DNA of 64,000 bases from AAA044-D11 sp965268555 (GTDB taxonomy: Bacteria; Actinomycetota; Actinomycetes; Nanopelagicales; Nanopelagicaceae), in NCBI GenBank assembly GCA_965268555.1, contig OZ254174.1:62001-126000 (forward strand), in the 5' to 3' direction. This document shows positions 50,731 through 60,254 of this stretch, piece by piece (position 1 is the first letter of the stretch; the number at the start of each line of letters is the position of its first letter). Made by a program: the position numbers and the translations under genes. A model generated the notes under the pieces. The model ran no database searches, was not told where the DNA came from, and worked only from the letters and a program-made list of their open reading frames with translations.

Positions 50731-51951
50731 ATGTTTTTTAGTAAATCTCGCAAGTCAACTAGCGCTCTACTAGCCCTTGCGATCGGTCTCTCAATAGTCA
50801 GCTCTGATTTAGCTCTTGCTAAAACTCCTAAGCCGACTCAAGCTCAGATAGATGCGGCGAAGAAAGAAGAAGAAGCTAAAGCAGCAGCAGCCAAAAAGGC
50901 AGCGGCAGTTTTAAATTCAGCGACTAAAACTTTAAATCAATTAGCTGCGATTGCAAGTACTGCTCAAGTCGCATACAACAAAGCGCTTAAAGAGTTAGCA
51001 ATTGCTAAAGCTAATGCGCGGGCCGCAGCAGAGCATGCCGCAAAAACTCAAGCTGAGGTTTCTAAAGCAACTCGAGTAATTGGAAAAATGGCATCGAATG
51101 CCTACAAACTTGGTGGCGATTTTTCAAACATTAGTGCTCTGCTTAGCGCTAACGGACCGCAGGATTTAATCGATCAATTAACCACGTTAGATAAAATTGG
51201 TAATACAAACACAGTTGCACTAAAACGTTTCAAGGTAGCCGAAGCTGCAGCAAAAGTTGCAAAACTTGAAGCAGATCGCACGAAAGCAGCACAAGAGAGT
51301 GCGACTTTGAAAGTTGCGGCAGCTAAAAAAACAGCTGATGAAGCAAAAGCGGCTCAGCAAAAAGAGGTTAATAAGTTACGAGCTGTTCAGAATAAACTTG
51401 CAGCCGAACTTGCAAAAGCAAAAAATTTCCGAGTAAGTCTTGAAGTTCAAAGACAACTTGCACTCTTGGAAGAGAGCAATGCGGCAACTGCAAGCAAAAC
51501 GCCAAATCAATTCAAAGTTTGGCCAAATAAGGGATTCACAGGTCGATCAACAATTCGTTCGACTGAAGAGATGAGAACTAAAGCGGTTGCTTTTGCAAAG
51601 AAGCAAGTGCTTGCACGTAAACCATATATTTGGGGCGCACAAGGTCCGAACGCTTTTGATTGTTCAGGATTGGTTTATGCAGCATATAAAAGTGCAGGTC
51701 TGGGATATCCATCCTGGGGCCGGTTAAATGCAGCACTTTATTTTGTTGCGACGAAGCGAGTTCCATTTAGTGAATTATTGCCAGGCGACTTACTCTTCTA
51801 TTCATATGATGGTTCAGTTCAAAACATCCACCACATTACGATTTATGCTGGAAATGGAATGATGTGGGAAGCTAATTCTCGAAAAGTTGGGCTCATCTAT
51901 TCCAATATGTACAGCATTAAGGGCTTAATGCCATCTGGCGGTCGAGTATAA
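50731..51951 (+). CDS. NlpC/P60 peptidoglycan endopeptidase with coiled-coil N-terminus (RipA-like)
   Basis: 406 residues. Signal peptide (about residues 1-31), then an Ala/Lys-rich coiled coil to about 255, and an NlpC/P60 domain to the end: FDCSGLVYAAYK with the catalytic Cys near residue 311, HHITIYAG with the catalytic His, and PGDLLFY. Known: RipA-type enzymes cut the D-Glu-mDAP bond of peptidoglycan during division; the coiled coil normally restrains them. A strong Shine-Dalgarno TGGAGG precedes the ATG. It stands between the ABC exporter and tilS, with no overlap with either neighbour. Confidence 0.9.
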   Translation: MFFSKSRKSTSALLALAIGLSIVSSDLALAKTPKPTQAQIDAAKKEEEAKAAAAKKAAAVLNSATKTLNQLAAIASTAQVAYNKALKELAIAKANARAAAEHAAKTQAEVSKATRVIGKMASNAYKLGGDFSNISALLSANGPQDLIDQLTTLDKIGNTNTVALKRFKVAEAAAKVAKLEADRTKAAQESATLKVAAAKKTADEAKAAQQKEVNKLRAVQNKLAAELAKAKNFRVSLEVQRQLALLEESNAATASKTPNQFKVWPNKGFTGRSTIRSTEEMRTKAVAFAKKQVLARKPYIWGAQGPNAFDCSGLVYAAYKSAGLGYPSWGRLNAALYFVATKRVPFSELLPGDLLFYSYDGSVQNIHHITIYAGNGMMWEANSRKVGLIYSNMYSIKGLMPSGGRV

Positions 51952-51959
51952 AAGTTTTA

Positions 51960-51965
51960 TAGAGT
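51960..51965 (+). promoter_or_regulatory. Leaderless -10 box setting the tilS start
   Basis: TAGAGT followed by 7 bases and ATG at 51973. An in-frame GTG at 51964 overlaps this box and is therefore unlikely to be the start. This may be the main promoter of the tilS-hpt-ftsH-fol run. Confidence 0.6.
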
Positions 51966-51972
51966 GCGCCAT

Positions 51973-52956
51973 ATGAGCATTACAACTCCGGCACTCTTAG
52001 AACTGCGTAAAGCAGTTCGAGTTTGGTTTGAAAGGATTGAACCAAATTCAAAGGTATGCATCGGAGTTTCAGGAGGTGCCGATTCGCTAGCCCTAGCTGC
52101 AGCTTCAAAATTAGAGGCAGAAAACTTTGCAATTGATTTGATCGCAGTTGTTGTCGACCATAAATTGCAAGAAAATTCAGAGAAGATTGCGCAATTTGCT
52201 AAGCAGCAGTTGATTACCCTTGGGTATAAAGATGTATTCATTGGACAGGCCAATGTACAAATTACAGATGGACTAGAGGCCTCAGCGCGCAGGGCGCGAT
52301 ATAAAGTTTTCCAACAAGCAATTGAAACTTATGGTGCAACTTCATTTTTATTAGGCCATACAAAAAATGATCAAGCAGAAGGCGTGCTACTTGGTTTAGC
52401 AAGAGGGTCTGGTACAAAATCGCTCTCTGGAATGCAGGAAGTATCAGGAATTTTTATTAGACCACTTCTAACAATTGATCGTTTGACAACAGAAGCAGCA
52501 TGCCGTGAAGTTGGAATTGATTTTTGGGTTGATCCACATAATTCAGATCAAGAATTCGCAAGAGTCAGAGTTCGGGAAAATATTCTTCCCTTGCTAGAAA
52601 ATGAAATCGGTCCTGGAATTACTGATGCACTTGCTAGATCTGCAAAACTTCTACGCGAGGATGCAATCGCACTCGATCAGTGGGCGGAAGAAGTTTTTGG
52701 CAAAATTGAGCCGTCGAGCATTGAGATCTCACTACTGACAGACCTGCCTATTGCTATTCGAAGTCGAATTCTGCGACTGGCGATTTATGCGATGGGCGCC
52801 CCAGCAGGGAGTATTTCTGCCGCTCATATTGAGCCAATCGAGGCTCTGGTGAGCGATTGGCGTGGCCAGGGCCACACAGCGCTACCTGGTGGTGTGAAGG
52901 TTTCCCGAATTTCGGGCAGACTTTCGCTCTCACGCACTGACCGAAATGAGCCTTAA
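51973..52956 (+). CDS. tilS: tRNA(Ile)-lysidine synthase
   Basis: 327 residues. PP-loop motif GVSGGADSLAL near residues 31-41, then VVVDHKLQ near 58-65 and LLGHTKNDQAEGVLLGLARGSG near 117-138, typical of TilS. It adds lysine to C34 of tRNA-Ile(CAU) so that AUA is read as isoleucine. Short form, lacking the extra C-terminal domains of E. coli TilS, as in other actinobacteria. It is followed by hpt after 22 bases, the same order as in many actinobacteria and firmicutes. Confidence 0.93.
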   Translation: MSITTPALLELRKAVRVWFERIEPNSKVCIGVSGGADSLALAAASKLEAENFAIDLIAVVVDHKLQENSEKIAQFAKQQLITLGYKDVFIGQANVQITDGLEASARRARYKVFQQAIETYGATSFLLGHTKNDQAEGVLLGLARGSGTKSLSGMQEVSGIFIRPLLTIDRLTTEAACREVGIDFWVDPHNSDQEFARVRVRENILPLLENEIGPGITDALARSAKLLREDAIALDQWAEEVFGKIEPSSIEISLLTDLPIAIRSRILRLAIYAMGAPAGSISAAHIEPIEALVSDWRGQGHTALPGGVKVSRISGRLSLSRTDRNEP

Positions 52957-52978
52957 AAAGTAGAAAGAGAATCGCCTC

Positions 52979-53530
52979 GTGGATCTAGCAACAACCGGCA
53001 CTGATATCGAACGCGTAATTGTTACTGAAGTAGAAATTCGCGCGCGTTTAAAAGAGTTAGCAATGCAAGTTGAGAAGGATTATCAAGGTAGAGATTTACT
53101 TTTGATTGGCGTTCTAAAGGGTGCGGTGATGACAATGGCAGATTTCGCCAGATCATTGCAACGTCATATTGAAATGGATTGGATGGCAGTTTCTTCATAT
53201 GGTTCTGGAACAAAATCAAGTGGTGTTGTTCGAATTCTAAAAGATTTAGATCGTGATATTACCGGCCGCGAAGTAATTATTGTGGAAGATATTGTTGATA
53301 CCGGATTAACTCTCGGCTGGTTAAAGGCGAACTTAGAATCTCGCGGCGCAAAGAGCGTTGAGATTTTAACGATGCTACGTAAGCCTGAAGCTGCAAAAGT
53401 TGAAGTAGATGTGAAGTATGTTGGTTTTGATATTCCTACTGAATTCGTAGTTGGTTACGGTCTAGATTTTAATGAAAAGTATCGCAATCTTGATTTCATC
53501 GGCGTACTAGCAAAGCACATGTATTCATGA
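52979..53530 (+). CDS. hpt: Hypoxanthine phosphoribosyltransferase
   Basis: 183 residues. PRPP-binding loop VEDIVDTGLTL near residues 101-111, LIGVLKGA near 42-49 and the MDWMAVSSYG flexible loop near 65-74. It salvages hypoxanthine and guanine to IMP and GMP. The GTG start at 52979 gives the usual N-terminus. The stop overlaps the ftsH ATG by four bases, so the two are translationally coupled, as in related genomes. Confidence 0.94.
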   Translation: MDLATTGTDIERVIVTEVEIRARLKELAMQVEKDYQGRDLLLIGVLKGAVMTMADFARSLQRHIEMDWMAVSSYGSGTKSSGVVRILKDLDRDITGREVIIVEDIVDTGLTLGWLKANLESRGAKSVEILTMLRKPEAAKVEVDVKYVGFDIPTEFVVGYGLDFNEKYRNLDFIGVLAKHMYS

Positions 53531-55578
53531 GTGAAAAAAACTCCAAAAAGAAAGCGCCACCAGTAGCTAAAAAGAAAATTACATTTTCTAAGGCGCGATT
53601 CCGTAAAGTTCTACGCGGACCTTTGTTTTGGATTGTTCTTGCACTCGTTCTTGTAAGTTTCTTCGGCCGGATTTCTTCAAGTGGAGATAAATTCACTAAG
53701 GTCGAAACCTCAACGATTCTTGCAGCTATTTCGGCGAACAAAGTTGATTCAGCTCTAGTTGTTGATCGAGAACAGAAGATTGAAGTAATCCTAAAATCTG
53801 GGAATTTTGTTAAGGGTTCTAAGAAGATTTATGCATCATATGTAAGCGGCGAAGAACCACAAATAATTGAACTTTTAACCAGCAATCCGCCTCCTAAAAA
53901 GTGGGATGTAAAAGTTCCATCACAGTCATTCTTGATGTCTCTCTTCTTAAGTTTCGCGCCACTCTTGTTAATTGGTTTTCTGCTTCTTCTTTTTATGGGC
54001 AATGCCCAAGGCGGAAATCGCGTCTTCTCATTTGGTAAATCAAAGGCAAAACTGCAGACAAAAGAGATGCCAAAAAACACTTTTGCAGATGTTGCTGGCG
54101 CGGACGAAGCAGTTGCGGAACTTACTGAAATTAAAGATTTCTTAGCAGCACCCCAGAAGTATCAAGATATCGGCGCAAAAATTCCTAAGGGAGTTCTTCT
54201 CTACGGGCCACCAGGAACCGGAAAGACCTTACTTGCGCGTGCAGTAGCTGGCGAAGCTAATGTTCCGTTCTATTCAATTTCAGGTTCAGAATTTGTTGAA
54301 ATGTTTGTTGGAGTCGGTGCATCACGAGTCCGCGATCTCTTTGCCCAAGCAAAGGCAAATGCCCCAGCAATTATTTTCGTAGATGAAATAGATGCGGTTG
54401 GTAGACAACGTGGTGCTGGACTTGGCGGCGGACACGATGAACGCGAGCAAACTCTTAATCAACTACTTGTTGAAATGGATGGTTTCGAAGCGAATGGCCA
54501 AGTAATTTTGATTGCAGCAACTAACCGTCCAGATGTTTTAGATCCAGCGCTTCTACGTCCGGGAAGATTTGATCGGCAGATACCAGTTGATAGACCAGAC
54601 TTAAAAGGTCGTACTGCAATCCTTGCTGTTCATGCAAAAAATAAGCCTGTTGCTAAATCAGTTAACTTGGCGGATTTCGCAAAACGCACACCTGGTTTCA
54701 CTGGAGCCGACCTAGCAAACGTTCTAAATGAAGCGGCGCTATTAACAGCCCGTGAAAATGCAAAGGTCATTACAAATGCAGCGCTCGATGAAGCTATTGA
54801 TCGCGTTATGGCTGGACCACAACGTAAAACTAGATTAATGACGGAAGAAGAGCGCAGAATTACTGCCTATCACGAAGGTGGTCACGCACTTGTGGCACAC
54901 GCACTTCCACACACTGACCCTGTTCATAAAATTACAATTATGCCGCGAGGTCGCGCACTTGGTTACACAATGATCTTGCCGGATGAAGATCGATATGCAA
55001 CAACTAGAAATCAGATGCTAGATCAGCTTGCGTACTCACTTGGTGGTCGCGCGGCCGAAGAGTTAATTTTCCACGATCCAACAACAGGTGCATCAAATGA
55101 TATTGAAAAGGCCACTAATTTAGCTCGTGCAATGGTTACACAATATGGAATGACCGAGCGCATCGGCGCAATCAAACTCGGTGTTAGTGAGGGTGAACCA
55201 TTCCTAGGTCGAAACTACGGACATCAACGCGATTACTCCGAAGAGGTAGCTGGCATTGTTGATAGTGAAATTCGCGTGCTAATTGAGAATGCTCATCAAG
55301 AAGCATATGAAATCTTGGTAGCTAATCGTGAAATTCTCGATGACCTAGTTGAAGTTCTTCTCGAAAAAGAGACGCTGTTAAAAGATGAAATCGAGTTGAT
55401 TTTTAAGAAGGTTAGATTAGTTTCTAAGCGACCTGCCTGGACTGGATCAAATCTACGCAAGCCAAGTAGCCAACCTCCGGTTGCGCTTTCGCCAGCAAAA
55501 CCACAACCTCCAGTTGTAGACGAAGAAGAAAAAACTGCGCGTAAAGCGAAGAAGAAAGTAACACCACCAAGTGAATGA
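53527..55578 (+). CDS. ftsH: ATP-dependent zinc metalloprotease FtsH
   Basis: 683 residues. Two membrane segments (about residues 33-50 and 137-157) flank an external domain; AAA+ domain with Walker A GPPGTGKT near 227-234, Walker B IIFVDEIDAVG and an SRH region; zinc protease motif HEGGH near 449-453. The C-terminal 60 or so residues are Pro/Lys-rich and probably disordered. It degrades membrane and some soluble proteins. The stop overlaps the folE GTG by eight bases. Confidence 0.96.
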   Translation: MSEKNSKKKAPPVAKKKITFSKARFRKVLRGPLFWIVLALVLVSFFGRISSSGDKFTKVETSTILAAISANKVDSALVVDREQKIEVILKSGNFVKGSKKIYASYVSGEEPQIIELLTSNPPPKKWDVKVPSQSFLMSLFLSFAPLLLIGFLLLLFMGNAQGGNRVFSFGKSKAKLQTKEMPKNTFADVAGADEAVAELTEIKDFLAAPQKYQDIGAKIPKGVLLYGPPGTGKTLLARAVAGEANVPFYSISGSEFVEMFVGVGASRVRDLFAQAKANAPAIIFVDEIDAVGRQRGAGLGGGHDEREQTLNQLLVEMDGFEANGQVILIAATNRPDVLDPALLRPGRFDRQIPVDRPDLKGRTAILAVHAKNKPVAKSVNLADFAKRTPGFTGADLANVLNEAALLTARENAKVITNAALDEAIDRVMAGPQRKTRLMTEEERRITAYHEGGHALVAHALPHTDPVHKITIMPRGRALGYTMILPDEDRYATTRNQMLDQLAYSLGGRAAEELIFHDPTTGASNDIEKATNLARAMVTQYGMTERIGAIKLGVSEGEPFLGRNYGHQRDYSEEVAGIVDSEIRVLIENAHQEAYEILVANREILDDLVEVLLEKETLLKDEIELIFKKVRLVSKRPAWTGSNLRKPSSQPPVALSPAKPQPPVVDEEEKTARKAKKKVTPPSE

Positions 55579-56194
55579 AATAACTCCGGTTTCTATGGGA
55601 CCGCATGACGGTGGTGCCAAACGCGAGTTTGATCATGATCGTGCCGAAAAAGCGGTAAGAGAATTACTGATTGCAATCGGTGAAGATCCAACACGGGATG
55701 GACTACGTGATACACCAGCGCGAGTTGCAAGAGCGCTTCGTGAGAATTTCGCTGGCCTTTGGCAGAAGCCTGAAGAAGTACTTTCTACAACTTTTGATAT
55801 CGGCCATCGCGAACTAGTAATTGTTCGCGATATCGAAGTGTTTTCACATTGCGAACACCACCTAACACCATTTCATGGGGTTGCTCATATCGGTTATATA
55901 CCAGGGGAGCGCGGTCAAATCACCGGCCTCTCAAAATTAGCCAGACTTGTTGATATGTATGCGAAACGGCCACAAGTTCAAGAGCGTTTAACTTCACAGA
56001 TAGCTGATGCGATGGTTGAAGTTTTAAACCCAGCGGGCGTGATTGTTGTGATTGATTGCGAACATTTGTGCATGTCAATGCGCGGAGTTAGAAAATCAGA
56101 AGCAAAGACAATTACATCCGCAGTTCGTGGCCAATTGCGGGATCCAGCAACTCGAGCTGAAGCAATGAGTTTAATAACTTCTAACAATAGATAA
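55571..56194 (+). CDS. folE: GTP cyclohydrolase I
   Basis: 207 residues. Zinc and active-site blocks: FSHCEHHLTPFHG near residues 95-107, GLSKLARLVDMYAKRPQVQERLT near 118-140 and CEHLCMSMRGVRK near 164-176. Reaction: GTP to 7,8-dihydroneopterin triphosphate, the entry to folate synthesis. GTG start at 55571 overlapping ftsH; an internal ATG at 55595 is possible. It begins the folate cluster folE-folP-folB-folK. Confidence 0.95.
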   Translation: MNEITPVSMGPHDGGAKREFDHDRAEKAVRELLIAIGEDPTRDGLRDTPARVARALRENFAGLWQKPEEVLSTTFDIGHRELVIVRDIEVFSHCEHHLTPFHGVAHIGYIPGERGQITGLSKLARLVDMYAKRPQVQERLTSQIADAMVEVLNPAGVIVVIDCEHLCMSMRGVRKSEAKTITSAVRGQLRDPATRAEAMSLITSNNR

Positions 56195-56195
56195 C

Positions 56196-56999
56196 ATGTC
56201 ACAACAACGCACACTCGTTATGGGGATTTTGAATGTAACCCCAGATTCTTTTGCGGACGGTGGCAGACATTTTGATTTTGAATCTGCAATCAACCGAGCA
56301 AAAGAGATGATTTCAGAGGGCGTTGACATTATTGACGTTGGCGGTGAATCCACTCGTCCGGGCGCTGATCGAGTTAGTGAAGAAGTTGAACGAGATCGTG
56401 TTATTCCAGTGATTACCGAATTAGCCGAATTGGGCATAACTCTTAGCATTGATACAACCCGGGCGAATATTGCGCAAGCAGCGATCGGTGCTGGCGCCAC
56501 AATAATTAATGACGTGAGCGGTGGTTTAGCTGATCCTAAGATGGCAGCAGTTGTAGCAAGTAATTCGGCCATTCAATATGTTGTTATGCATTGGCGCGGA
56601 CATGCAAAAGATATGGCTAATGCCGCCACTTATAAGAGCGTAGTAAGTGAAGTAAAAGATGAATTAGATGATCGGGTAATTGCGCTAACTAAAGCCGGAA
56701 TACTGCCTGAACAAATAATTTTGGATCCGGGTATCGGTTTTGCAAAAACTGCCGAACATAATTGGGAGTTGTTAAAAAATATTGATCGCTTGAATTTATT
56801 GGGTTTCCCAGTTCTTGTCGGAGCTTCTCGCAAAAGATTTTTAGGAGATTTGCTTGGCGCGAATTCAGCAGATGATCGAGATTCTGCTTCAGTAGCTATA
56901 ACAACTATTATGGCGAAGGCTGGGATTTGGGGAGTACGTACACATTCAGTTAAGCCCCATAGAGATGCAATTGCAGTAGTAGAGGAGATGCGTAAGTGA
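56196..56999 (+). CDS. folP: Dihydropteroate synthase
   Basis: 267 residues. GILNVTPDSFADGG near residues 8-21, GGESTRPGAD near 49-58, NDVSGG near 109 and LDPGIGFAKT near 173-182, all substrate-site motifs of the family. It condenses p-aminobenzoate with the dihydropterin pyrophosphate and is the sulfonamide target. The stop overlaps folB by four bases. Confidence 0.95.
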   Translation: MSQQRTLVMGILNVTPDSFADGGRHFDFESAINRAKEMISEGVDIIDVGGESTRPGADRVSEEVERDRVIPVITELAELGITLSIDTTRANIAQAAIGAGATIINDVSGGLADPKMAAVVASNSAIQYVVMHWRGHAKDMANAATYKSVVSEVKDELDDRVIALTKAGILPEQIILDPGIGFAKTAEHNWELLKNIDRLNLLGFPVLVGASRKRFLGDLLGANSADDRDSASVAITTIMAKAGIWGVRTHSVKPHRDAIAVVEEMRK

Positions 57000-57358
57000 G
57001 CGACAACATTGCTTTAACGGGCATTTCTGCAACTGGGTATCACGGAGTCTTTCCAGATGAACGGAGAGATGGTCAAGTTTTTATAGTTGATTTGAAATTG
57101 TTTCTAGACCTCGCTCTGGCAGGAAAGAGCGATGATTTGAAATTAACTGTTAACTACGCGAGTGTTGCCGAAGCTGCTGTAGCAGAGATAACCGGCGAAC
57201 CACTTGATTTAATTGAAGCGCTAGCGGAACGAATCGGTAAGCGAGTACTTGAGGAATTTAGCTTGGTTAATCAAGTTGAAGTCACTGTTCACAAACCAAA
57301 TGCACCTGTGGGAGTTAAGTTCACAGATATCTCAGTAACGATAGTACGAAGTAGATGA
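56996..57358 (+). CDS. folB: Dihydroneopterin aldolase
   Basis: 120 residues. GISATGYHGVFPDERRDGQ near residues 9-27 and VNYASVAE near 51-58 are the typical FolB blocks; LIEALAERIG near 72 contains the conserved Glu. It turns 7,8-dihydroneopterin into 6-hydroxymethyl-dihydropterin and glycolaldehyde. GTG/ATG-type overlaps on both sides place it firmly in the folate operon. Octameric in characterised members. Confidence 0.94.
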   Translation: MSDNIALTGISATGYHGVFPDERRDGQVFIVDLKLFLDLALAGKSDDLKLTVNYASVAEAAVAEITGEPLDLIEALAERIGKRVLEEFSLVNQVEVTVHKPNAPVGVKFTDISVTIVRSR

Positions 57359-57798
57359 AGGCTGTCATCGCGCTTGGTTCTAATTTAGGCAATCGTGAGT
57401 TGAATATAGATAGCGCTGTTGCCGAGATTGCAAAAATTATCGAAGTTACTCACCTATCCACGAATTACGAAACAGATCCTGTTGGTGGTCCAGACCAACC
57501 CAAGTATTTAAATGCCGTGTTAATCGCTGACACTTCCCTTGCTCCCCACGATTTGCTCAAAGCACTTTTACAGATTGAATCTCGATTGGGACGGACTCGG
57601 GAAATTCATTGGGGACCAAGAACAATTGATCTTGATCTGATTGTCTATGGCAGCGAAAAAATTAATACGCCAGATTTAGTTCTCCCACACCCCAGAGCGC
57701 ATGAGCGCAGATTCGTTCTTGAACCCTGGTCAGAGATAGACCCAACCGCAGAGTTGCCAGGCGCTGGAATTGTCGAAGAGATTTTGCTTCGAATCTAA
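57355..57798 (+). CDS. folK: 6-hydroxymethyl-7,8-dihydropterin pyrophosphokinase
   Basis: 147 residues. ALGSNLGNRELNID near residues 5-18, RTREIHWGPRTIDLDLIVYG near 80-99 and LPHPRAHERRFVLEPW near 108-123 are the HPPK signatures. It pyrophosphorylates the pterin for FolP. Its ATG overlaps the folB stop (ATGA). A 51-base gap with a GGAAAGGA/TGGAG purine stretch separates it from panC. Confidence 0.95.
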   Translation: MKAVIALGSNLGNRELNIDSAVAEIAKIIEVTHLSTNYETDPVGGPDQPKYLNAVLIADTSLAPHDLLKALLQIESRLGRTREIHWGPRTIDLDLIVYGSEKINTPDLVLPHPRAHERRFVLEPWSEIDPTAELPGAGIVEEILLRI

Positions 57799-57849
57799 TT
57801 TGCGCAGTAAACTTTTGGCTCGAGCCCGGTACCCGGAAAGGACTGGAGC

Positions 57850-58647
57850 ATGAATCTGAAGCTAGAACACCCAGCCGCCCTGGTTCCAACTATGGGTGCG
57901 CTTCACGCTGGGCATCAATCACTTATAGAAATTGCAAAAGAATTTACTGAGAATGTGGTCGTAAGCATCTTCATCAACCCATTGCAATTTGAGAATGCAA
58001 ATGATTTCTCAAACTATCCAAAGACAGCTGAAGCAGATAGACAATTGGCCGAAGCGAGCGGCGCAACTTTTGTTTGGAATCCAACTTTTGAAGAGATATA
58101 CCCAAGCGAGCCCACAATAATTTCTGCTGGAGAAATAGGAAACTTATTTGAAGGCGTTCATAGATTTGGCCACTTTGATGGCGTTTTGACCGTTGTTAAA
58201 AGGTTATTTGATTTAACAAATCCAGAATTTGCGGTGTTTGGCGAAAAAGATTTCCAGCAACTTTTCTTAATAAAGGACATGGTTGAAAAACTCGAGCTTC
58301 CAGTAAAAATTATTTCAGCACCAACAATCCGCGACGCAAGCGGTCTAGCTATGTCATCCAGAAACATTCGACTTTCAAATTCAGATAGAGAGAGTGCCAT
58401 CGGTATCTTTCGTGCGTTAGAGAGTGCGAACTCTGCTGCACAGTTGGAAGCTGCGAGAACTGATTTAATAAAAGGCATAAGTTCAATTCCTAACTTTTTA
58501 GTAGACTATGCCGAATTAATTGATGAGAATTCTTTTGAAGTTGCGACTGCAGAAACCAAGAATGTGCGCGCTATCGTCGCAGGCTGGATTAATGGCGTTA
58601 GATTGATAGACAATATGGCTATGGTAAAACTTGGAGTTTCTAAATGA
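57850..58647 (+). CDS. panC: Pantothenate synthetase
   Basis: 265 residues. VPTMGALHAGH near residues 12-22 (the HxGH nucleotide site), VSIFINPLQF near 38-47, FGEKDFQQLFLIKDMV near 129-144 and SSRNIRLS near 171-178. It joins pantoate and beta-alanine with ATP. The protein starts a little closer to the PTMGALH motif than is usual. A TGGAG Shine-Dalgarno sequence precedes the ATG. No panB or panD is adjacent. The stop overlaps the nadB start (ATGA). Confidence 0.95.
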   Translation: MNLKLEHPAALVPTMGALHAGHQSLIEIAKEFTENVVVSIFINPLQFENANDFSNYPKTAEADRQLAEASGATFVWNPTFEEIYPSEPTIISAGEIGNLFEGVHRFGHFDGVLTVVKRLFDLTNPEFAVFGEKDFQQLFLIKDMVEKLELPVKIISAPTIRDASGLAMSSRNIRLSNSDRESAIGIFRALESANSAAQLEAARTDLIKGISSIPNFLVDYAELIDENSFEVATAETKNVRAIVAGWINGVRLIDNMAMVKLGVSK

Positions 58648-60254
58648 AACTACTTGCTGGAAGTCCAGGATGGACTGTCAACGCTGATGTAATTGTTATT
58701 GGATCAGGCGTTGCTGGACTAACAACTGCCTTAAATTTGCGAGCAAGTAATCTCTCAGTTCTGCTCGTGACAAAAGCAAGAATTGATGAAGGCTCTACTA
58801 AGTGGGCGCAGGGTGGAATCGCTGCAGCACTTGGACCTGGAGATACGCCAGAACAACACAAGAAAGATACTTTGATAGCTGGGGCTGGACTCTGCGACAT
58901 CGATGCCGTAGATGTTTTAGTCACTGAAGGTCCGGAGGCGGTTCGCAAATTAATTGCTCGGGGCGCGGTGTTTGATAAATCTGAGACTGGTGAAATTGCA
59001 CTTACTCGCGAAGGTGGCCATTTGCGTAATCGAATTCTGCACGCGGGCGGAGATGCAACTGGTGCTGAGGTTTCACGAGCGCTACTTGCTGCCGTTAATG
59101 GCGATGATGGAATTGAAGTAATTGAAAACGCACTAGCAATCGATGTATTGAAGAGTGACGCGGGTCGAGTATGTGGTGTGACACTCCATGTTATTGGTGC
59201 CGGAAGTCGTGATGGCGTTGGACGCGCACTCGCTCGTGCTGTTGTAATTGCAACTGGTGGTTTAGGACAAGTTTATTCTCAAACAACTAACCCTTCGGTT
59301 TCAACTGGTGATGGTGTTGCATTGGCTCTTCGCGCCGGAGCAGAGATTGCAGATGTTGAATTCATACAATTCCATCCAACCGTTTTGTGGCGAGACGATA
59401 GTTTGAGCGGGCAACAACCGTTGATAAGTGAAGCAGTACGAGGTGAAGGTGCTCAACTTGTAAACGATAAAGGTATTCGTTTCATGAAAGATAAACATCC
59501 GCAAGGCGATCTTGCACCGCGCGACATTGTTGCAATTGAAATTTTCAAGCAGATGAAAGAGAGCAATTCACCACACGTCTGGCTTGATGCAACAAAAATT
59601 GCAGATTTCCCAGAACGCTTTCCAACTATTTTTGCCTCTTGTATCGAAAATGGGATTGATCCAAGAAAACAGATGATTCCGGTTTCTCCGGCGTCGCACT
59701 ATTCATCGGGTGGCGTGAAGGTAGATTTACTAGGTCGTACTTCCATTCCAGGGCTGTATGCATGTGGCGAAACAGCATGCACTGGCGCACATGGCGCTAA
59801 TAGATTGGCATCAAATTCGTTGCTCGAAGGTTTAGTTTTTGGAACCCGCATTTCAGCAGATATCGCTGCCAATATTGTTCCGCAAAGTGAGCCAAGCAGA
59901 AGTACTTCGAAGGATTTCTTGATTAACCCAGCAATCAAAATGACCCTACAACTCGCGATGAGTCAGGGCGCAGGAGTTATGCGAAATGAACAATCACTTC
60001 GCGAAACACTTTTAACTTTAGAGCAACTTGCTGGGCACACAAGTACAGAGCCATGTATTGAAGCTTGGGAAGCTTCAAATCTTTATCTTTTGGCAACTGC
60101 AATTGTCCGCGCTGCACTTTTGCGTTGTGAATCTCGCGGCTCGCATTGGCGAAGTGATTTTCCAGATAGCAGCGATGAGTGGGTAAAGCGGATTCTACAA
60201 AGTTATGATCAAAATGGTGTTTGGAGTTCAAAATTAGAGGAAGTGAAGTTATGA
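58644..60254 (+). CDS. nadB: L-aspartate oxidase
   Basis: 536 residues. FAD-binding GSGVAGLTTAL near residues 14-24, STKWAQGGIAAALG near 52-65, FIQFHPTVLW near 241, and HGANRLASNSLLEGLVFG near 385-402. It lacks the covalent-flavin His of SdhA, as expected. Reaction: L-aspartate to iminoaspartate, first step of de novo NAD synthesis. nadA is not in this cluster. Overlaps panC upstream and nadC downstream by four bases. Confidence 0.95.
   Translation: MKLLAGSPGWTVNADVIVIGSGVAGLTTALNLRASNLSVLLVTKARIDEGSTKWAQGGIAAALGPGDTPEQHKKDTLIAGAGLCDIDAVDVLVTEGPEAVRKLIARGAVFDKSETGEIALTREGGHLRNRILHAGGDATGAEVSRALLAAVNGDDGIEVIENALAIDVLKSDAGRVCGVTLHVIGAGSRDGVGRALARAVVIATGGLGQVYSQTTNPSVSTGDGVALALRAGAEIADVEFIQFHPTVLWRDDSLSGQQPLISEAVRGEGAQLVNDKGIRFMKDKHPQGDLAPRDIVAIEIFKQMKESNSPHVWLDATKIADFPERFPTIFASCIENGIDPRKQMIPVSPASHYSSGGVKVDLLGRTSIPGLYACGETACTGAHGANRLASNSLLEGLVFGTRISADIAANIVPQSEPSRSTSKDFLINPAIKMTLQLAMSQGAGVMRNEQSLRETLLTLEQLAGHTSTEPCIEAWEASNLYLLATAIVRAALLRCESRGSHWRSDFPDSSDEWVKRILQSYDQNGVWSSKLEEVKL

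Noticed and set aside
54871..54888. FtsH zinc motif HEGGH instead of the textbook HEAGH
   Set aside because: HExxH is intact, and I recall Gly at this position in other actinobacterial FtsH proteins, so it is not unusual.
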